Shown here in pieces: positions 22,786-35,500 of a stretch of 64,000 bases of DNA. Origin of the DNA: Cymbomonas tetramitiformis (Eukaryota; Chlorophyta; Pyramimonadophyceae; Pyramimonadales; Pyramimonadaceae); contig LGRX02034486.1 of the NCBI GenBank assembly GCA_001247695.2, positions 31,063-95,062 of the forward strand, written 5' to 3'. The notes under the pieces were generated by a model. It made no database searches, was not told the DNA's origin, and worked only from the letters and a program-made list of their open reading frames with translations. The position numbers were made by a program, and so were the translations under genes. Numbering within the stretch: the first letter of the stretch is position 1; every line of letters begins with the position of its first letter.

Positions 22786-25700
22786 CTGAGTCATGCCCCA
22801 GAACGAGTTGGTATTGTAGTAATGGCCGTTCGCCAGGATCGTCCAAAATATGTAGGTCATACCGGTGGCCTCGTCGTGGTTCTTGTTGTTGAATATCTTA
22901 GCCAGCTGCGGGTCCGCATCGGACATGAGTCCGTTCATTCTGCCCCAATCGTCGGGAAAGTCCGTATAATCGGTCCGGCCCTTGTAACGATTGATGTAAG
23001 TGCTCGTGCTGGTGTCCGTCTCGCCTCGGCCCCACACGTACCAGTTGGCGCTGGCCAACGAGCGCACTCCGATGCGAGGCAGCGTAAAGCTGGATGCGGA
23101 CGACGGCGGCGGACTCGGGGGTAAGGGCGGAGGCCTCGGAGCTGGCGGGGAGCACGGCGGCGGTGGAGGCGAGGGCTCCAAATAGACGCGTTCGTGCAAG
23201 CGCAGCTCCATCACGCGGGATGGCTGCCCGTCCGGAGCGGTTGCTCGCACGCGCACCGCCACGGTGTTGGGCACCGGGTCGAAGAGCGCGGTGATGGTCG
23301 CGCCCCAGCCGCGGGGAGTTTGCCCGGCCAGGTCCGTAATGAGGTCCGCGTCGTGGTCGTCGCGCACCACCTCGGTCAGAGCGAACCTGAGATTCGTTAC
23401 GGGCGTTTCCGCGGTGGTTTCGCCTGTGAATTGCTGGCTGACGCTCGTCGCGGCCGCCCCGTCGGTCCAGGCGCCGATGGCCGTCCACGCGACGCCGTCC
23501 GCGCTGGCCACAAACACACCGGTGTCGGGCATGCGTCCAGACGAGGCTCGCAGTGTAAACTCGCGCACAGACGTTGGCTCATCAAAAAGCGCGTAAACGC
23601 TGGGTCTTCCGTGTGCGGACCACAGCTCCACGCCGCTCGCCATGTCGAAGGAAGCGCTGTCGGCGTCCGTCTGGGTGTACGTCGCGTACTCGTTAGTCGC
23701 GTTTGTGAATCCTTTGGCTTCCATACTGAGGCGATAGAAAAAGGTGTCATCATCAGAAGCCGATAAAACATGAACGCCGCGCGCGTTGGTCACGGTAAAC
23801 CCGCCGAAGCGAAAGCCGTCCGCGTGAGTCGGATCCGACGTGGGTGCTACGCCTATGTACGTGTACAGGTCCGGCGCGGAGGTGACCGCGAAGGTGGCGA
23901 TTGTCACGGACTCGAACACGTTGCTGGTCTGTGACGCGGAGTCGTGCCGACCGAACGACGGGCCCTGCATCGGAAGCACCAGTTGCACGGCGGCCAGCTC
24001 ACGCGCGCCTTTGCCAAACGCGTAAATGACCTCGAAGGGCGCGTCCTCTTCGGATTGCAGGTATCCTTCGTGCGCATCGTACGCGCGATTGTCGAACAGC
24101 GCGGCGGGGCACGCTTGGTTCGCGGAGTGCGCCCTCGTGTAAAGGCGATCGCCGTCCGCGAGCGGTGACCGCGCGCCGGAGGCGTCCGTGAGCATGTACT
24201 TTACGTCACCGCCCAGGTCGTACTCGTCTGAGACCACCGACACGCAAGGCGCGCTGGCGCTGGCCATGCGCAGATTGTAGTCGTTCGCGCTGACCGGGGC
24301 GTACCGAGTATGTTCCTGCTGCGACATCCATTTTTGTGACGTGAAAGGCACCGTTTCAACATTGAGGTGATGCTGATTGAAGTACCCGTTCGGCAGGCTT
24401 TGCGTTGACAAAAAACGGTATGGCGTGTCGTACGCCCGCAGGTAGTACGCGGAGGCGTTGCCCGGCGCGCCGACGTGCTCCGCGTTCTCCGCGAGGATAC
24501 GATCAAACGTCAACAACCAGTTCGCGTGCGAGTAAGAGGTGGTGGTCATTAAATACTCGGTAAAATGCGCCTGGTCCAAACCGACGTCTTCCCACCAATT
24601 GCTGGTCATCGGATGCCACAACGCTACGTTTTGGGCGTACGGTGCGACATCACCGGTCTCAAACAGCTGCGTCACCTCGTGCTGAGCCAGCGCGCGGTCC
24701 AAAATAAGCAAGTTGCTAAACGCTAACAGTCCCTGCGCCGCGGTGCGCTCCAAATTAACGTACACGCGCGTGTCCGATGGAAAGTTGTAGAAGGCGGCCC
24801 CGTTTGCGTCGACGAAGTCCGGCTCCGCACCCCCCAGGGTGCCAGCCGCTTGTAGACCTTGTTTTGCACCCACACGTCCCTTCGTGACCGCGGTAACGTT
24901 GGGCGCGTTCGGGTTCATGTTACCCAAATAAACGTCCAGCGTTGCGTTCGCGTGCATTACGATCGTAAGCATCTGCGCTTCAGACTGCATCGCGTTGAGA
25001 TCGTTCATCTGAAAAAACCATATGGAGTTCCATTGATAATAAAAGTCGTACAAACTTTGACTGCTGTAGCCCCAGTCGTACTGGCGGTATAGGACTTGCA
25101 TGAATATGCGCTGGTTGTGGTTGGCACCGCTACCCCAATATCGTATCTGCAGCTGCCTTGACAGGCCGTCGTGATCGCGATCGGACCCACCGTCGGCCAC
25201 CGTGAACGTGTTGGCCGTGGTGTAACCGCCCTTGCCGTCCAGCATGGTCCAGAAGCTGAACGTGAACGATCGCCCGTTCATCGCTTGGGCCAAACGCGCG
25301 CTGGTCCCCGAGGCGAGGATGTTGTTGTACCGCGGCCAATCGTTACGGTAACGCTCGGTGCGGTTGTGGCCCATTTGAAAGTTGTTGTACGCCGCGTAAC
25401 TGTTGCTCGTGCTTTGCGCTTTGTAAGTCGATCGAGACGTGTAATAGAAATGGCTTGCCGTTGGATGCGCGTAGTGCTTGGCCTCCGCAACCGCCGGCGC
25501 GTTCAGCATACCGTCCGCGGCGCGGAAGCTTGTGGTCGCGTCCGCTGCACCGGGATCGCCTGACCAAGTCTGGTTGGGCACTTGTACCAAGTTCATGAGA
25601 CTCATGTAGCGATAGTTCGTGGGACAGCTCGTCGTGGAGGAGCACGCGTAGGGGCTGACCGAGCTGCGACGCATGTACATATAAGTTGGGTCATACACGT

Positions 25701-28700
25701 TGCTGTACGGGTTGCGTTGTGTAGTCGTTTCCCATAAATAGTTCCACCGTTCCCTACTTCCAGGACCAGGACCGACGTAAAAACTTGGGTTCCACCTGAA
25801 GGGCGCGTTCTGATCACCGACCACGCGGTAGTACGGACTCTGCTCACCGGCGTGAATTTCGCTGCTCTTAAAATAACGCACGGGGTCCTGACTATGACTG
25901 TACGAATCGCCCTCCAGCAATCGCAGATGCAGGTTGTCGCCGGCGACATCCTGCCACCAGTTGCGTGTCATCGGCCACCACGCCATCATGGAGGCATCGG
26001 TCGGCTCGAGCGCGGCGCCGACGCCGCTGTTGTAATAACTGGCCTGCAGCTCCTGCGCGGCGACCGCTCGATCCAAAAGTAGGACGTTTGTAATCGGACT
26101 CTGCCCTTGCACGTAAAATTGGGGGTCCATGCCCAAACAGAGGCGTCCTACATCGCCTGTAAACCGCGTTGGAAACAGCGCGTTGTCAATGCTCGTCGAC
26201 ACGATAAGCTCCAGGTCGGCGGATGCTGGATCCAAGCCCCCAACGTAAACCTTGGCGGTACCGCCATCTACGACCAGCGCCACGAACTGCGCCACGGTCT
26301 GTGACCCGTCGAGGTTATACTGAAGCTCCGCGGACGGATGCACGTTAGCCTCGTTCATGTATGCCGAGGTAGGGTTGTGCGTGTCGTGCCCGTACCTAAA
26401 GGTGAATCGCTGCTGCCCGGTGTTCACCCACTCCACGGAGTAGAACCGATTGTCCTCCGTGCGAAGGTGCACGGAATCTCTGAACCAGTGACCGTAGTTG
26501 TGACGATTCGTCATCACCGTCCAAAACATGAGGGTGAACCGCTGTCCGCGCATCGCGTCGGCGACGCGCGCCGAATACGGCGACAGCATCACCACGTACT
26601 TATCATCGTACGATGCGTTACCAAAGCTGTTGATAGAGGTTGTGGAACCGGTACCCAGGGGTTGCAGGTCACCTGCATGGTCGCGGGCATGCTTGCTACC
26701 TACCAGCACGAACTTGGAGGTCAAAGGTGAGGCGTAAAACACGAACTCGGCTGACGGGTCAGGCGCGCTCGCCACGCCGACGCCCTCGTTGACGCGCATC
26801 GTGCGGAGCCGAAGCTCGTCGCCTTCGCCGGGTCGCATGCTCACCAGAATGGCGCGCGTTTGCGTTAGAATGAACCTCAAAGTCAAACGGTCACCTTCGA
26901 TCTCGTGCATCAGCCCTGCAGCGTCTATGAAGTTCCCGTGCAGCCCGCGGTCCATAAGGCGGACGCGCACGTCGCGAGGCTTGACGTCGCCGGACTGAAA
27001 CGTAAACGTCACCGTACCCAATTTGGTGTCGAACATCATCACATGTCCCACCACTCGCCCACCTCGAAACTGATGACCGTCGTTGCCGGCCACAAAGACT
27101 GCGTTGCGCATATCCAGCGTGTCGCTGGCGTACTCTGCCGTGATGGAATTGCGTATACCGGTGGCCATAGGCATGATATTCGTTTGTAAATTTTCAGCCG
27201 TTTGTATGTTCATAAAGTAAACATCCAAGCCCGTCATACGATCGTAGCAGAAAAACACATGCTGAGGATTTACCGTGTCACCGTCTCCGACTGAGCCTGG
27301 ATGAAAAACGGATGGCCATCTTTTGAACGGTAATTCAAATTTCGCAATCTGCCGATTGCTGCTGTCGTAGAAGTGCATCTCCATGTAAATATCCTGCAAA
27401 TACCTAAACCTGTTCCGGACAGTACGGTCGTAGTACAGTTTGACGCGGTAGCCGGATTCGATGTCAAATAAAGTAAAATCGGTGATGTACTCCAACGAGT
27501 TTTGATCACCCGAAAAGAACGATGCAAATCCAAATGTCCACGACCCGGCCCGCGCGGCCGTGGCCAATTTCCTCGACGGCGAGGTGGCGAGGCAGTTGTG
27601 CTCGTTCCAAGTGGTGTACTGCGCCGAGTTGCAGTCGTAGTTTCGGTAGTTTGTTTTGCCTCCCGTGCCCATGTGCGCGTTGTGCGAGTTGCATCCGCCC
27701 ATTGCCCCTTGACCCACCCAGAAGAATCCGCTGTAGCGAAAGTTTGAAAAAAGTGGCGTCACCGTGGCCAGCGTGCGGTCCACGGCGTCGCCCTCCACGA
27801 CCACGACGGCGTCGCCGAGGTCCATTTCGCCGTACACGCTGGGCACCTCGCAGACGTACGCGTGCGAGCGAGAGCAGTCCGCGGTGCGCCAGCCGCCGCC
27901 CGTGAGCTCGGCGTGCCAGGCGTGCCCCGCCGGGCGCGCGGCCACGCAGTCCTCAACCCCAGGCTCGTCCTCGAGCCAGAAGGTCACCTCCGGGTCCGTG
28001 TTGTTGACCGTACCCCAGCTCCAGAGTCGGGTTTGCGCGTCGCGCGATCCGGCGATCCAGGCCGCGTCGCGCTCGGGCGGGGCGTGGTAAAAGTCCACGG
28101 CGAGCACCGAGGCGCGGTGCGCGGACCACAGGCCGTGCATGGCGCTGACGGAGTCCCCGAGCGCCAGGCGGCCGTAGGTGAGGCCGTCCAGGGAGGCGAG
28201 CCGCTGGCACTGGGCCTCGGCGGCGGCGCGGTCGCAGCACGGGGCGCCGGTGGCTGGGGTGACGTGCGCGGCGAAGCCGAGGTAGCACCGGCCGGTGATG
28301 GGGTCGAGCGTATACGCCTGCGCCGGGTGGTCGGCGGGCGGGGGCGGGCAGCCGCGCGCGGCGTCGTCCCCGGTGACAGCGGCCACGCTCCTCGGAGCCA
28401 CAAAGTCCGTGGCGTTGGCCACGTGACAGAGCCCGTCCCCGTTGGCGCACTCGGCAGGCGTGACTCGCTCGGCGCACACCACGGCGTGGTAGGCTTCCAC
28501 CAAGGCGACGGAGCTGGCGCACGCGCCGGTGTCGTTGCGGACCTCGCACAGCGGATTGGTTTCACAGTTCGCGGCGGAGGCGCAGGCGTCCGCGGCGAGC
28601 GTCAGCGACACGGCCTCCGCGTCCGCCACGCAGCTCTCGCCGTCGAGCAGCGGGTCGGTGTTGCGGTCCGCCACGGCGGCCACCGTCTCGTCGGGCGAGA

Positions 28701-29331
28701 TGCACAGGCAGCCCATGATACTGCCGTCCGTCCTGGCCGCGTTGCAGTCCGGCGCGTGCTCGGCGAGCGCGGGCGTAAGCTCGTTGTAGGCGTACGCCTC
28801 GGTCGTCAGGCCCTCCTCGTCGGTGGTGCGCGAGAGCATGAGGCAGGCGTTGGCGGGCAGTGACCCGTTCGTCGTTCGCGCGTACGCGCTTACGGTGGTA
28901 TTATCGGGGTAGCGGCGGTGCACCGCTTGCGCTCTACATTCCTGTTCGGAGATGGAGTACGCGCAGTATCCGTCGCTGGCGAGCTGCGTGGTGAAGTTGG
29001 CCGGCACGCACACGTCCGCCAGCGCGCAGAAATCGGTGTGTCGCGACGCGCACGGGTCGTGCAGCAAGGAGCGGTTCGCCAGGTAGAAGTCCAAGTGGAA
29101 CGCGCACCGACCCAGCTCGTTCGGGGCGCACGGAGGCAATTCGAGGCAGGCGGCGCTGGAATCGGCGGCCGCGCACATACCCTCGTACATGCCGCGCAGC
29201 CCCCGTTCGGTCACGTCGTGAATCATGTCTGCGGGTCTGTCCATGCACAGGTCGTTTTGCGCTTGCGCGTAATGCGCGCACAGCGCGAGGCCGAAGGCCA
29301 AAATCAAATGGCTACGCGCCATGCCTCGCAT
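22786..29331 (-). CDS. Giant secreted lectin-like protein, N-terminal segment
   Basis: Start of a gene coding for about 7,100 aa in total. Two candidate starts, ATG 29,331 and ATG 29,322; the second (MARSHLILAFGLALCAHYAQA) gives the cleaner signal peptide. After a Cys-rich region, residues about 335-497 form a C-type lectin-like domain (WIAGSRDAQTRLWSW, then DCVAARPAGHAW, GGWRTADCSRSHAYVCEVP). Laminin-G/concanavalin-A-like domains follow, each with a LLLDRAVAAQEL/LLILDRALAQHEV strand and an MTRNWWQDV/MTSNWWEDV signature about 35 residues later. A PPPPPCSPPAPRPPPLPPSPPPSS linker lies near 23,130. The likely role is a cell-surface or matrix glycoprotein that binds glycans. The gene is GC-rich and nearly intronless, unlike its neighbours, so transfer or a very different mutational history is possible. 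Confidence 0.8.
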
Positions 29332-29354
29332 AATTTAACGTTCGCTCCGCGTGG

Positions 29355-29364
29355 TATATTTATA
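29355..29364 (-). promoter_or_regulatory. TATA box of the giant gene
   Basis: TATAAATATA on the minus strand ends 24 bases before the first ATG (29,331). Initiation about 30 bases downstream of the box would fall at the first ATG, favouring the second ATG (29,322) as the working start and a very short leader, as at 4,569. Confidence 0.5.
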
Positions 29365-29903
29365 CTGGACCGACGCCCAGTTTTATGTGACGATTGGGAA
29401 TGTATAACGAATTCTTAAAGTTTAAACACGGAACGAAACACACACTAAGCAGCTATATAACTGACACTAAGCAACTAACAAATTTGTTTGACGACGCATG
29501 GTTTTTACAATCGATAAGATTTACATTGCACTACAAAAACAATTTCGGCGCGAAAGTTAAATTTGCCTAAGTAAAACGCGTCTTATGGCAACTTTTACAG
29601 ACATACAATAGGAATGAAAACGTTTTCAATGCAATTTTCGGATTGCGAACGGAAAACGAATGACGGGAAGCCCACTTATCATTATTTATAACGATCCCGT
29701 TCACGCAATCACGTCTTTAAGCAATCTCAAAGATATGCTACGGTTGCAGAAAAGCACAACACGCTTCTACTCAGCCTGCAAATGTTGACGCTTTATGTTT
29801 ACCGTATGTTCGCGACTTTCGTGCGTCACACGTTCGAAGAAGAAACGAAACTAAGGCCAAACGCGATTTAGGCGACGAACAACTAGTATTTAGGATAATT
29901 TGA
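29365..29903. other. AT-rich intergenic stretch
   Basis: Between the giant gene's promoter and a truncated gene tail. No open frame, repeat or RNA gene that I can support. Confidence 0.5.
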
Positions 29904-30110
29904 TCATCGCGCGCGTGTGAGTGCATTTAGATTTTCGGCGAAGCCGATCGGGTCGTCGTCATTTTGAAGTGATTGCAGCCTCTCGGTGATTGCTCCACGC
30001 CATAATTCACCCTCATCGCCCGTTCCAACCTTCTCCGCCATCTCTCTTTTTGTTTCCTCAAACACGCTCTCTTCATATTCCATGCCGGTCAAAAGCAGAT
30101 TGATAAACAA
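29904..30110 (-). pseudogene. C-terminal remnant of a gene truncated by the transposon
   Basis: A minus-strand frame ending in a normal stop encodes a hydrophobic start (FINLLLTG) and then a soluble acidic tail with GELWRGAITERLQSLQNDDDPIGFAENLNALTRAR. Composition and even codon use suggest real coding sequence. Upstream it runs straight into the low-complexity GGGTGAAT repeats that mark the left end of the large DNA transposon, so the rest of the gene was separated by that insertion and should lie beyond the element's right end, outside the window. Family unknown. Confidence 0.4.
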
Positions 30111-30125
30111 ATCCCATAGCTCATA

Positions 30126-30165
30126 GAATGGGTGAATGGGTGAATGGGCGAATGGGTAAATGGGT
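30126..30165. repeat. GGGTGAAT-type octamer tandem repeat
   Basis: Five imperfect copies of the octamer ATGGGTGA/ATGGGTAA at the outer edge of the left terminal region, directly abutting the truncated gene tail. It may be the true terminus of the element. Confidence 0.6.
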
Positions 30166-30223
30166 AATTCACCAAGTGAAAATACAAAACGGTCCTCAAA
30201 ATATTTTCACGTGAAAATACAAC

Positions 30224-30780
30224 GACGCGTCCCTCTTCCGGAATATCCCCGCACCCCCCTCCCCGACAAGTGAAATTCCACAACGGGCCCCGGAAATACT
30301 GAAAATACACTTTGGTCTCCTTTTGGTAAAAAATGCACCGTCACCTCCCCGATAAAGTGAAAATGCAATTCAGGTGAAAACCAACAAGTGAAAATACAAG
30401 GACGCGTCCTTCGTCCGGAATATCACCGCACCCCCCTCCCCGACAAGTGAAATTCCACAACGGGCCCCTGAAATACTGAAAATACACTTTGGTCTCCTTT
30501 TGGTATAAAATGCACCGTCACCTCCCCGATAAAGTGAAAATGCAATTCAGGTGAAAAACAACAAGTGAAAAAAGGAAGAATGCGTCCTTCTTTCAGAATA
30601 TCGCCGCACCCCCCTCCCCGACAAGTGAAATTACACAACGGGCCCCGAAAATTTTGAAAATACACTTTAGTTTCTTTTTCTGAAAAAATGCACCGACACC
30701 TTCCCGAAAAAGTCAAAATGCAAATCAGGTGAAAAATATCAAGTGAAAATAAAAGGAAGTTTCCTTTTTTCCAGAATAAG
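30224..30780 (-). repeat. Left terminal inverted repeat, three tandem units of about 178 bp
   Basis: Units begin with GACGCGTCC at 30,224, 30,401 and (diverged) about 30,579. Each contains in order GGAATATC.CCGCACCCCCC, ACAAGTGAAATT, ACGGGCCCC, AAATACACTTTGGTCTCC, AAAATGCACCG and GTGAAAATGCAATTCAGGTG. Divergence increases inward. The same blocks in reverse order and complement occur at 56,464-56,791. Confidence 0.85.
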
Positions 30781-31203
30781 TATGTCTCACAGAAAATATA
30801 ACAATGACAACCCTTGTCACCATTGACAGCTAATAAGAAAGTGAAATTGAACTGATAAGAAGAAGTCCGTGCTGAATATTCTTGAAACATAATATTATTG
30901 TCATCGATGACGATATTTTTAGGTGCTGAAAAAAATTATTTTATACTTTATTTATAAAGTATAAAATATTTGTCATCGATGACGATATTTTTAGGTTGGA
31001 TGAAAACATCAAGTTACAACAACAAGCTTGTCATCGGTGACGTTTTTCTCACTATTAGTAAAATAGGTCTGTCAACAAACAAATACCGCAGATAAACACC
31101 AGGAATAAATATTGCGACTGTCACAAAATAATATAAAGGTGTTGTTATTTACACCGGTTTACGCAGCTCTTGCTGCTTAACTTATTTCCAGACGCGTTCT
31201 AAT

Positions 31204-31632
31204 CTAGTCAATAGTACAAGCGTCCAAATCAAACATTCTAACTAAGCTGCATATTCTAAAGCTGCGAAAACAAAACGGACACCTTCCGTCATCCTCCCGC
31301 AGCAAGTCACTGCTCAGCTCCGTTAACGCTTCGTACGTCAGAATACCGTAGCCGCGAGTGTTATTCCACACTTGCCACTGCCATGGTGGATATTCGTCGT
31401 AGTGCCAGCCGACCTCGTACCAGTACACCAAGTGCCTCACACCTGTTCTTTCGGTTGTTGTGCGGCCGTGGATGTACAGCGGCCACACTTGTAACCAGTT
31501 CCAGGTGTTAAACTGTATTCTCGTTCTGTAAAACTCAACATAGTCCGCTTCCGCTTGTAGACGCGCACGTATCCAAAGCACATTAATTACCTCTGGGTAC
31601 ACCTCAACCTCCTCTGGCTGTTCGTCAGACAT
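31204..31632 (-). CDS. Tryptophan/tyrosine-rich small protein of the transposon
   Basis: A complete 142-aa frame (MSDEQPEEVEVYPEVI) between the left inverted repeat and the other transposon genes. It is rich in aromatic residues (WNWLQVW, YWYEVGWHYDEYPPWQWQVW) and ends with a CPFC pair and a further Cys, suggesting a compact beta-rich fold with a possible single metal site. No family recognised. Position inside the element and normal coding appearance make an accessory transposon function plausible. Confidence 0.55.
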   Translation of the reverse strand: MSDEQPEEVEVYPEVINVLWIRARLQAEADYVEFYRTRIQFNTWNWLQVWPLYIHGRTTTERTGVRHLVYWYEVGWHYDEYPPWQWQVWNNTRGYGILTYEALTELSSDLLREDDGRCPFCFRSFRICSLVRMFDLDACTID

Positions 31633-32079
31633 TTCTTAGCGTAATTGCCACAAGGTTATTTCGCAAAGACCCAAACCGAGTTCGCCTTTTCTATTTATGA
31701 ACAAAACCTAACAGTATTCTATTTATGAAAAGAGCTGAAAGTATTCAAACCGCGCGCGCGCGCGGTGTCGAGTCTCTGCGCGCGGACTTGGCGACGAGCA
31801 CTGGCTGCGGGAAAAGTTCCTGGTAGTTGAAATATTTATTGTCACACTAATTATTATTTAAGAAGCAATTTCTTTCTTGCATAAGTTAAATTATACTACG
31901 AACTCTTCCGTCATCGATGACAATAGACCATGCAGGTCCATGCGGCAACAACATGTCGTCATCGATGACGATATTCTCAGGCTGTATTTGAACAGAAAGT
32001 ATATATATTTTATGTAAAATCCTCCCGCGTATTATTCTCCGAAGTCAACATTATTACAGATTTCAGTCCAGGTTTTTTA
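31633..32079. other. Intergenic stretch of the transposon
   Basis: Holds a (CG)n microsatellite at 31,751-31,764 and two copies of the dispersed palindrome (31,911 and 31,959). No gene seen. Confidence 0.6.
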
Positions 32080-32541
32080 CTAAACAAAGCTCAAACCTCC
32101 ACTCTTCAAGCGAATCTCTTGAGTTACGTCCACGTCCTCTTGTGCTACTATATTTCGATCGCTCGGTGGCCTTTTAACCTTGAACCAAGGAGGTAAAAGG
32201 CAATATACACACTTCTTCACAGGGCAAAACTGTATCTTTTGCGTTACCCATGTGGAAGTGTAGTTAAGTTTCTTTTTGCCCATGACAACAACACGGGGAC
32301 GATGAGGAGGAAGTATCGGCTGAAGGGAGTTTGTGTCTTTCGCTGTCACACAGCCACTCCTTGAGTAGGAAGCCGCACATGTCGCGTTCTGGGAACTCCC
32401 GTTCTGGAGTGCGTACTCTCCTTGTTCGAGCTTTTCCTTACGCTTTGCCACCTTCACAACCTCTAAAGCAGTCAGAATCAGTTCCACCTCGTTGTCCGTA
32501 AAACCGCTTTGGTAGTAGTACGCATAGCTGTGCACCTTCAA
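32080..32541 (-). CDS. Small basic protein with CxxC motifs, or downstream exon
   Basis: An open frame of 153 aa. The sequence upstream of GTGCACAGC (ending TTTGAAG) can serve as a splice acceptor, so it could be an exon rather than a free gene; the neighbouring transposase frame ends in its own TAA and offers no obvious donor. The protein is Lys-rich with KVAKRKEKLEQ, CPVKKCVYCLLPPWFKVKRPP, and a Val/Asp-rich end. The Cys pair could bind zinc. No family recognised. Confidence 0.4.
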   Translation of the reverse strand: MKVHSYAYYYQSGFTDNEVELILTALEVVKVAKRKEKLEQGEYALQNGSSQNATCAASYSRSGCVTAKDTNSLQPILPPHRPRVVVMGKKKLNYTSTWVTQKIQFCPVKKCVYCLLPPWFKVKRPPSDRNIVAQEDVDVTQEIRLKSGGLSFV

Positions 32542-32592
32542 ATATCACGCTTCCAGTAGGAAGAGTCACATTTTTTCTTTTTTTCTTTTTTC

Positions 32593-35500
32593 TTAGTACG
32601 CATGTCCGGGGAGAAAGCCTGCCTTCATTAAAACGTAGCAGATGTGATAACACCAGTGAACACTATTTTCCCGTGTACGAGTTGTGATTACGTTTTGGAA
32701 ATACGTACAGCTACAAGAAACTTGCTTCTTGCTTGAGTGACTAAAAGTCACAACACTCTCGGCCATCCTATAGCCCCCAACCTTGAAGGTCCGTTCGTGA
32801 ACTCCGAAGTTTTCGTCGTTCACCCCGAATAATTGAGTGGACGCGGGGACTCTCAGAACCGACAGCTTGGCGGGCTCCTTGAATAGCTTGGTGAGTGTGC
32901 CGACAAGCTTCTTGTTGCCTTTCGAGATGTATCTCACCGTCTTCAGGGTCAGAACGGAGTTACGCAAGCCGTCTTTGTCAGGCGAGTGAGTTTGAACAGC
33001 CGAAAGAAAGTCAAATAAGAGGTCGGAATCAACTTTTGTGGCGGTTTTCCAATAACAATCCAGCGAGTCGTCACTCGGATCAGGATCGACCTTGAAGGTA
33101 AAGACTTCCGTCCCTTTCTTAGTTGTACTTTTACACTTCACAATCTTCGGCGTGGGTTCCTGCAGGTAACAAGTCAAGCTTTCGTCATCGATGACGATAA
33201 TGCTGAAGAAAATAGTTTGACATTTGTATCTTTCAAACAACGAAATATTGTCATCGATGACAATAAGTTGAAGTATTAAAAGTTTACAAGGTGCAGATGT
33301 AATGTCAACATGTATCCGATTAAAATGTCGACAAAAGACGTGTCTAATTAAGATTAGTGTAAGTTGTTCATACCGGTGTGTTCGTCGTTTGCTGGGCAGC
33401 TGGTTGACGAGGGAAAACGCGGGTTTTGTCTGCACGGTGGTTCCTTCCCTCTTGAACCGCTGGTGGGGAGCGAACGTATATCTCACGGACCTCTTCCATG
33501 ATGTCATCAGCCGTCGTCCTTGCCCTTTTCTCGGCTGCTAGGTTTGCCCTGCGCTCTTGATAAAGTTCTTGGACTCGGGACTCACGTCGCACGTACCCGC
33601 ATTCCCCCATGTGTTTCAGGTGGCTGCTCTGGTCGACAAAGCTGCAAAGCTCCATGCGCACGGACTCAGACACAGTGAGATGTTTTCCGAGGTTCCTATT
33701 ATCCTGGTTTCCCAGAGCTTCTGCAAGGTTTGCGGTTGGGTCACGAAAGATATGCAGGAGTCTTTCTCCCTCACGGGAGTAAAACTTGAACAATCCATTC
33801 AGACTGCTCTGCACGTCCTTACGCGGCTGATCTTCAATGAAGTCCATCAAACGAGCTCGAGCATCTAAAAGCTGTCCCGGTGCCAACTCCTTCCACCAAT
33901 CGTGCCAGAGCTTGTCGAAGGTTTTTGCGTCGAACTCGTTGTCAATTTTTTTGCAGTGAAGACTGACGTCTTTTGAAACGTGAAGGTCGCAGTCGATCTC
34001 CAAGGAGTTTCCCTGTGCGTCACGCACACGAAAACCTTTGCGGCTTTCAATGTCCGCAATCAAAAAGTTGTAGTTCATGCGTAAACCATTCCAGGCGCCT
34101 CCTGCAAGTGCACTAAACTGACATTAATATCTGAAACTTAAACTTTTCTTTGTCATCGATGACGATGTGCAGCCTAGTTTTAATTAAGTGTTGCTGTAAA
34201 ATAGAAAATAGTTTTGACATCGTCATCGATGACAATAAAATGACAACACAAAAATACACCGAGTACTTTATCATAATTACCTGCTGCGTCACGAACAAAA
34301 CCCCCTGGTCGAAAATGTATTTGACCTTTGGACTCTGGCCAGTTCTTTGCATCCAGGTATGCCGCAAACTCTTCCGGGTGTTCCTGAGCGTAGATAGCGA
34401 CGGCGTAATCGACCGCAGCCCACATCGCCCTCTCGTCCATGCCGCGTTCCCCGGCGGGTAAGGGGTTGACTACTAGTTTTATCAAGCCGAGTGTTGGAAT
34501 CACGCAACATATCTTCTCCACCACCTTGTCCCTCATTGTTTTGTGCATGCCATCAGAATAAGCCAGCTGACCTTTGAAAGGTGGCTTCCCGAGGACTCTG
34601 TCCATTAATAGCATCACCTTGGCCGGCGACCACGGAATGTCCAAGGGACAGATGAAGTACTGCAAAGGCGGCCTGTGATAATTACATTTGTTAGTTTCAA
34701 ATAACAAACATGGAACAACATCAATATTGATATTGCTATGTTTTCAATGCGTACCTTTCGAACAACAACGCGCGGAGTCCAAGTTCTTGCAAGCGCTGAC
34801 GCAACTGTCGTATCTCGACATCGGGGTCCTTTGAGGGGACATACGTCGAGCTCTTGCTTCCTCGAATAACGTACTCCAAAGCCCGAACATCTTGCACCGC
34901 CTCTGACACGTTCAGTACGTCTTGCAGGGTGGTTGACTCGTGTCCACTCAGCAGTTTGTTCATCACATTGGCGGTTGCAGCCATCTTCAGGTTTTCCAAT
35001 CGAGCTGCGCCCATCTCGGGGATTGCCTTCAAGACTGCCTCAGTTTCGGTTTCCCCAAGGTCTGCTGGCTTGGTTTTTTTGACAAGGTTTGTGCAAGAGT
35101 GCTTCCCGTAGTGTTTAAACATCAACAAATAGCCTGATCCGGGCTTAAGTTCACCACGGTAAAGCGTGGCGGTAGCGGCACAAGGTTCCATGGAAGTAGT
35201 TTGTTTGCACTTTGGACATGTCGGTGCCACTTGTACTTGTTTCCCGACTTGCGCCACCTATTGAATTAAAATCTATATTTATTCAATGAAAATGTTTTGC
35301 AAGGAAGTAACAATATTCGTCATCGATGCCAAAACAGTTAAAACATTATAAAACAGTTACTCTCGAAAAATAAAGTTGCGAAACAACTGTCATCGATGAC
35401 GATATTTGAAAGTACTATAATTATACAAAGTACAAAAACAGTTTCATACCTTTTCAATGAAGTTTTTGCCATGTATTTGAAGGAACGGACAAGTCTCATT

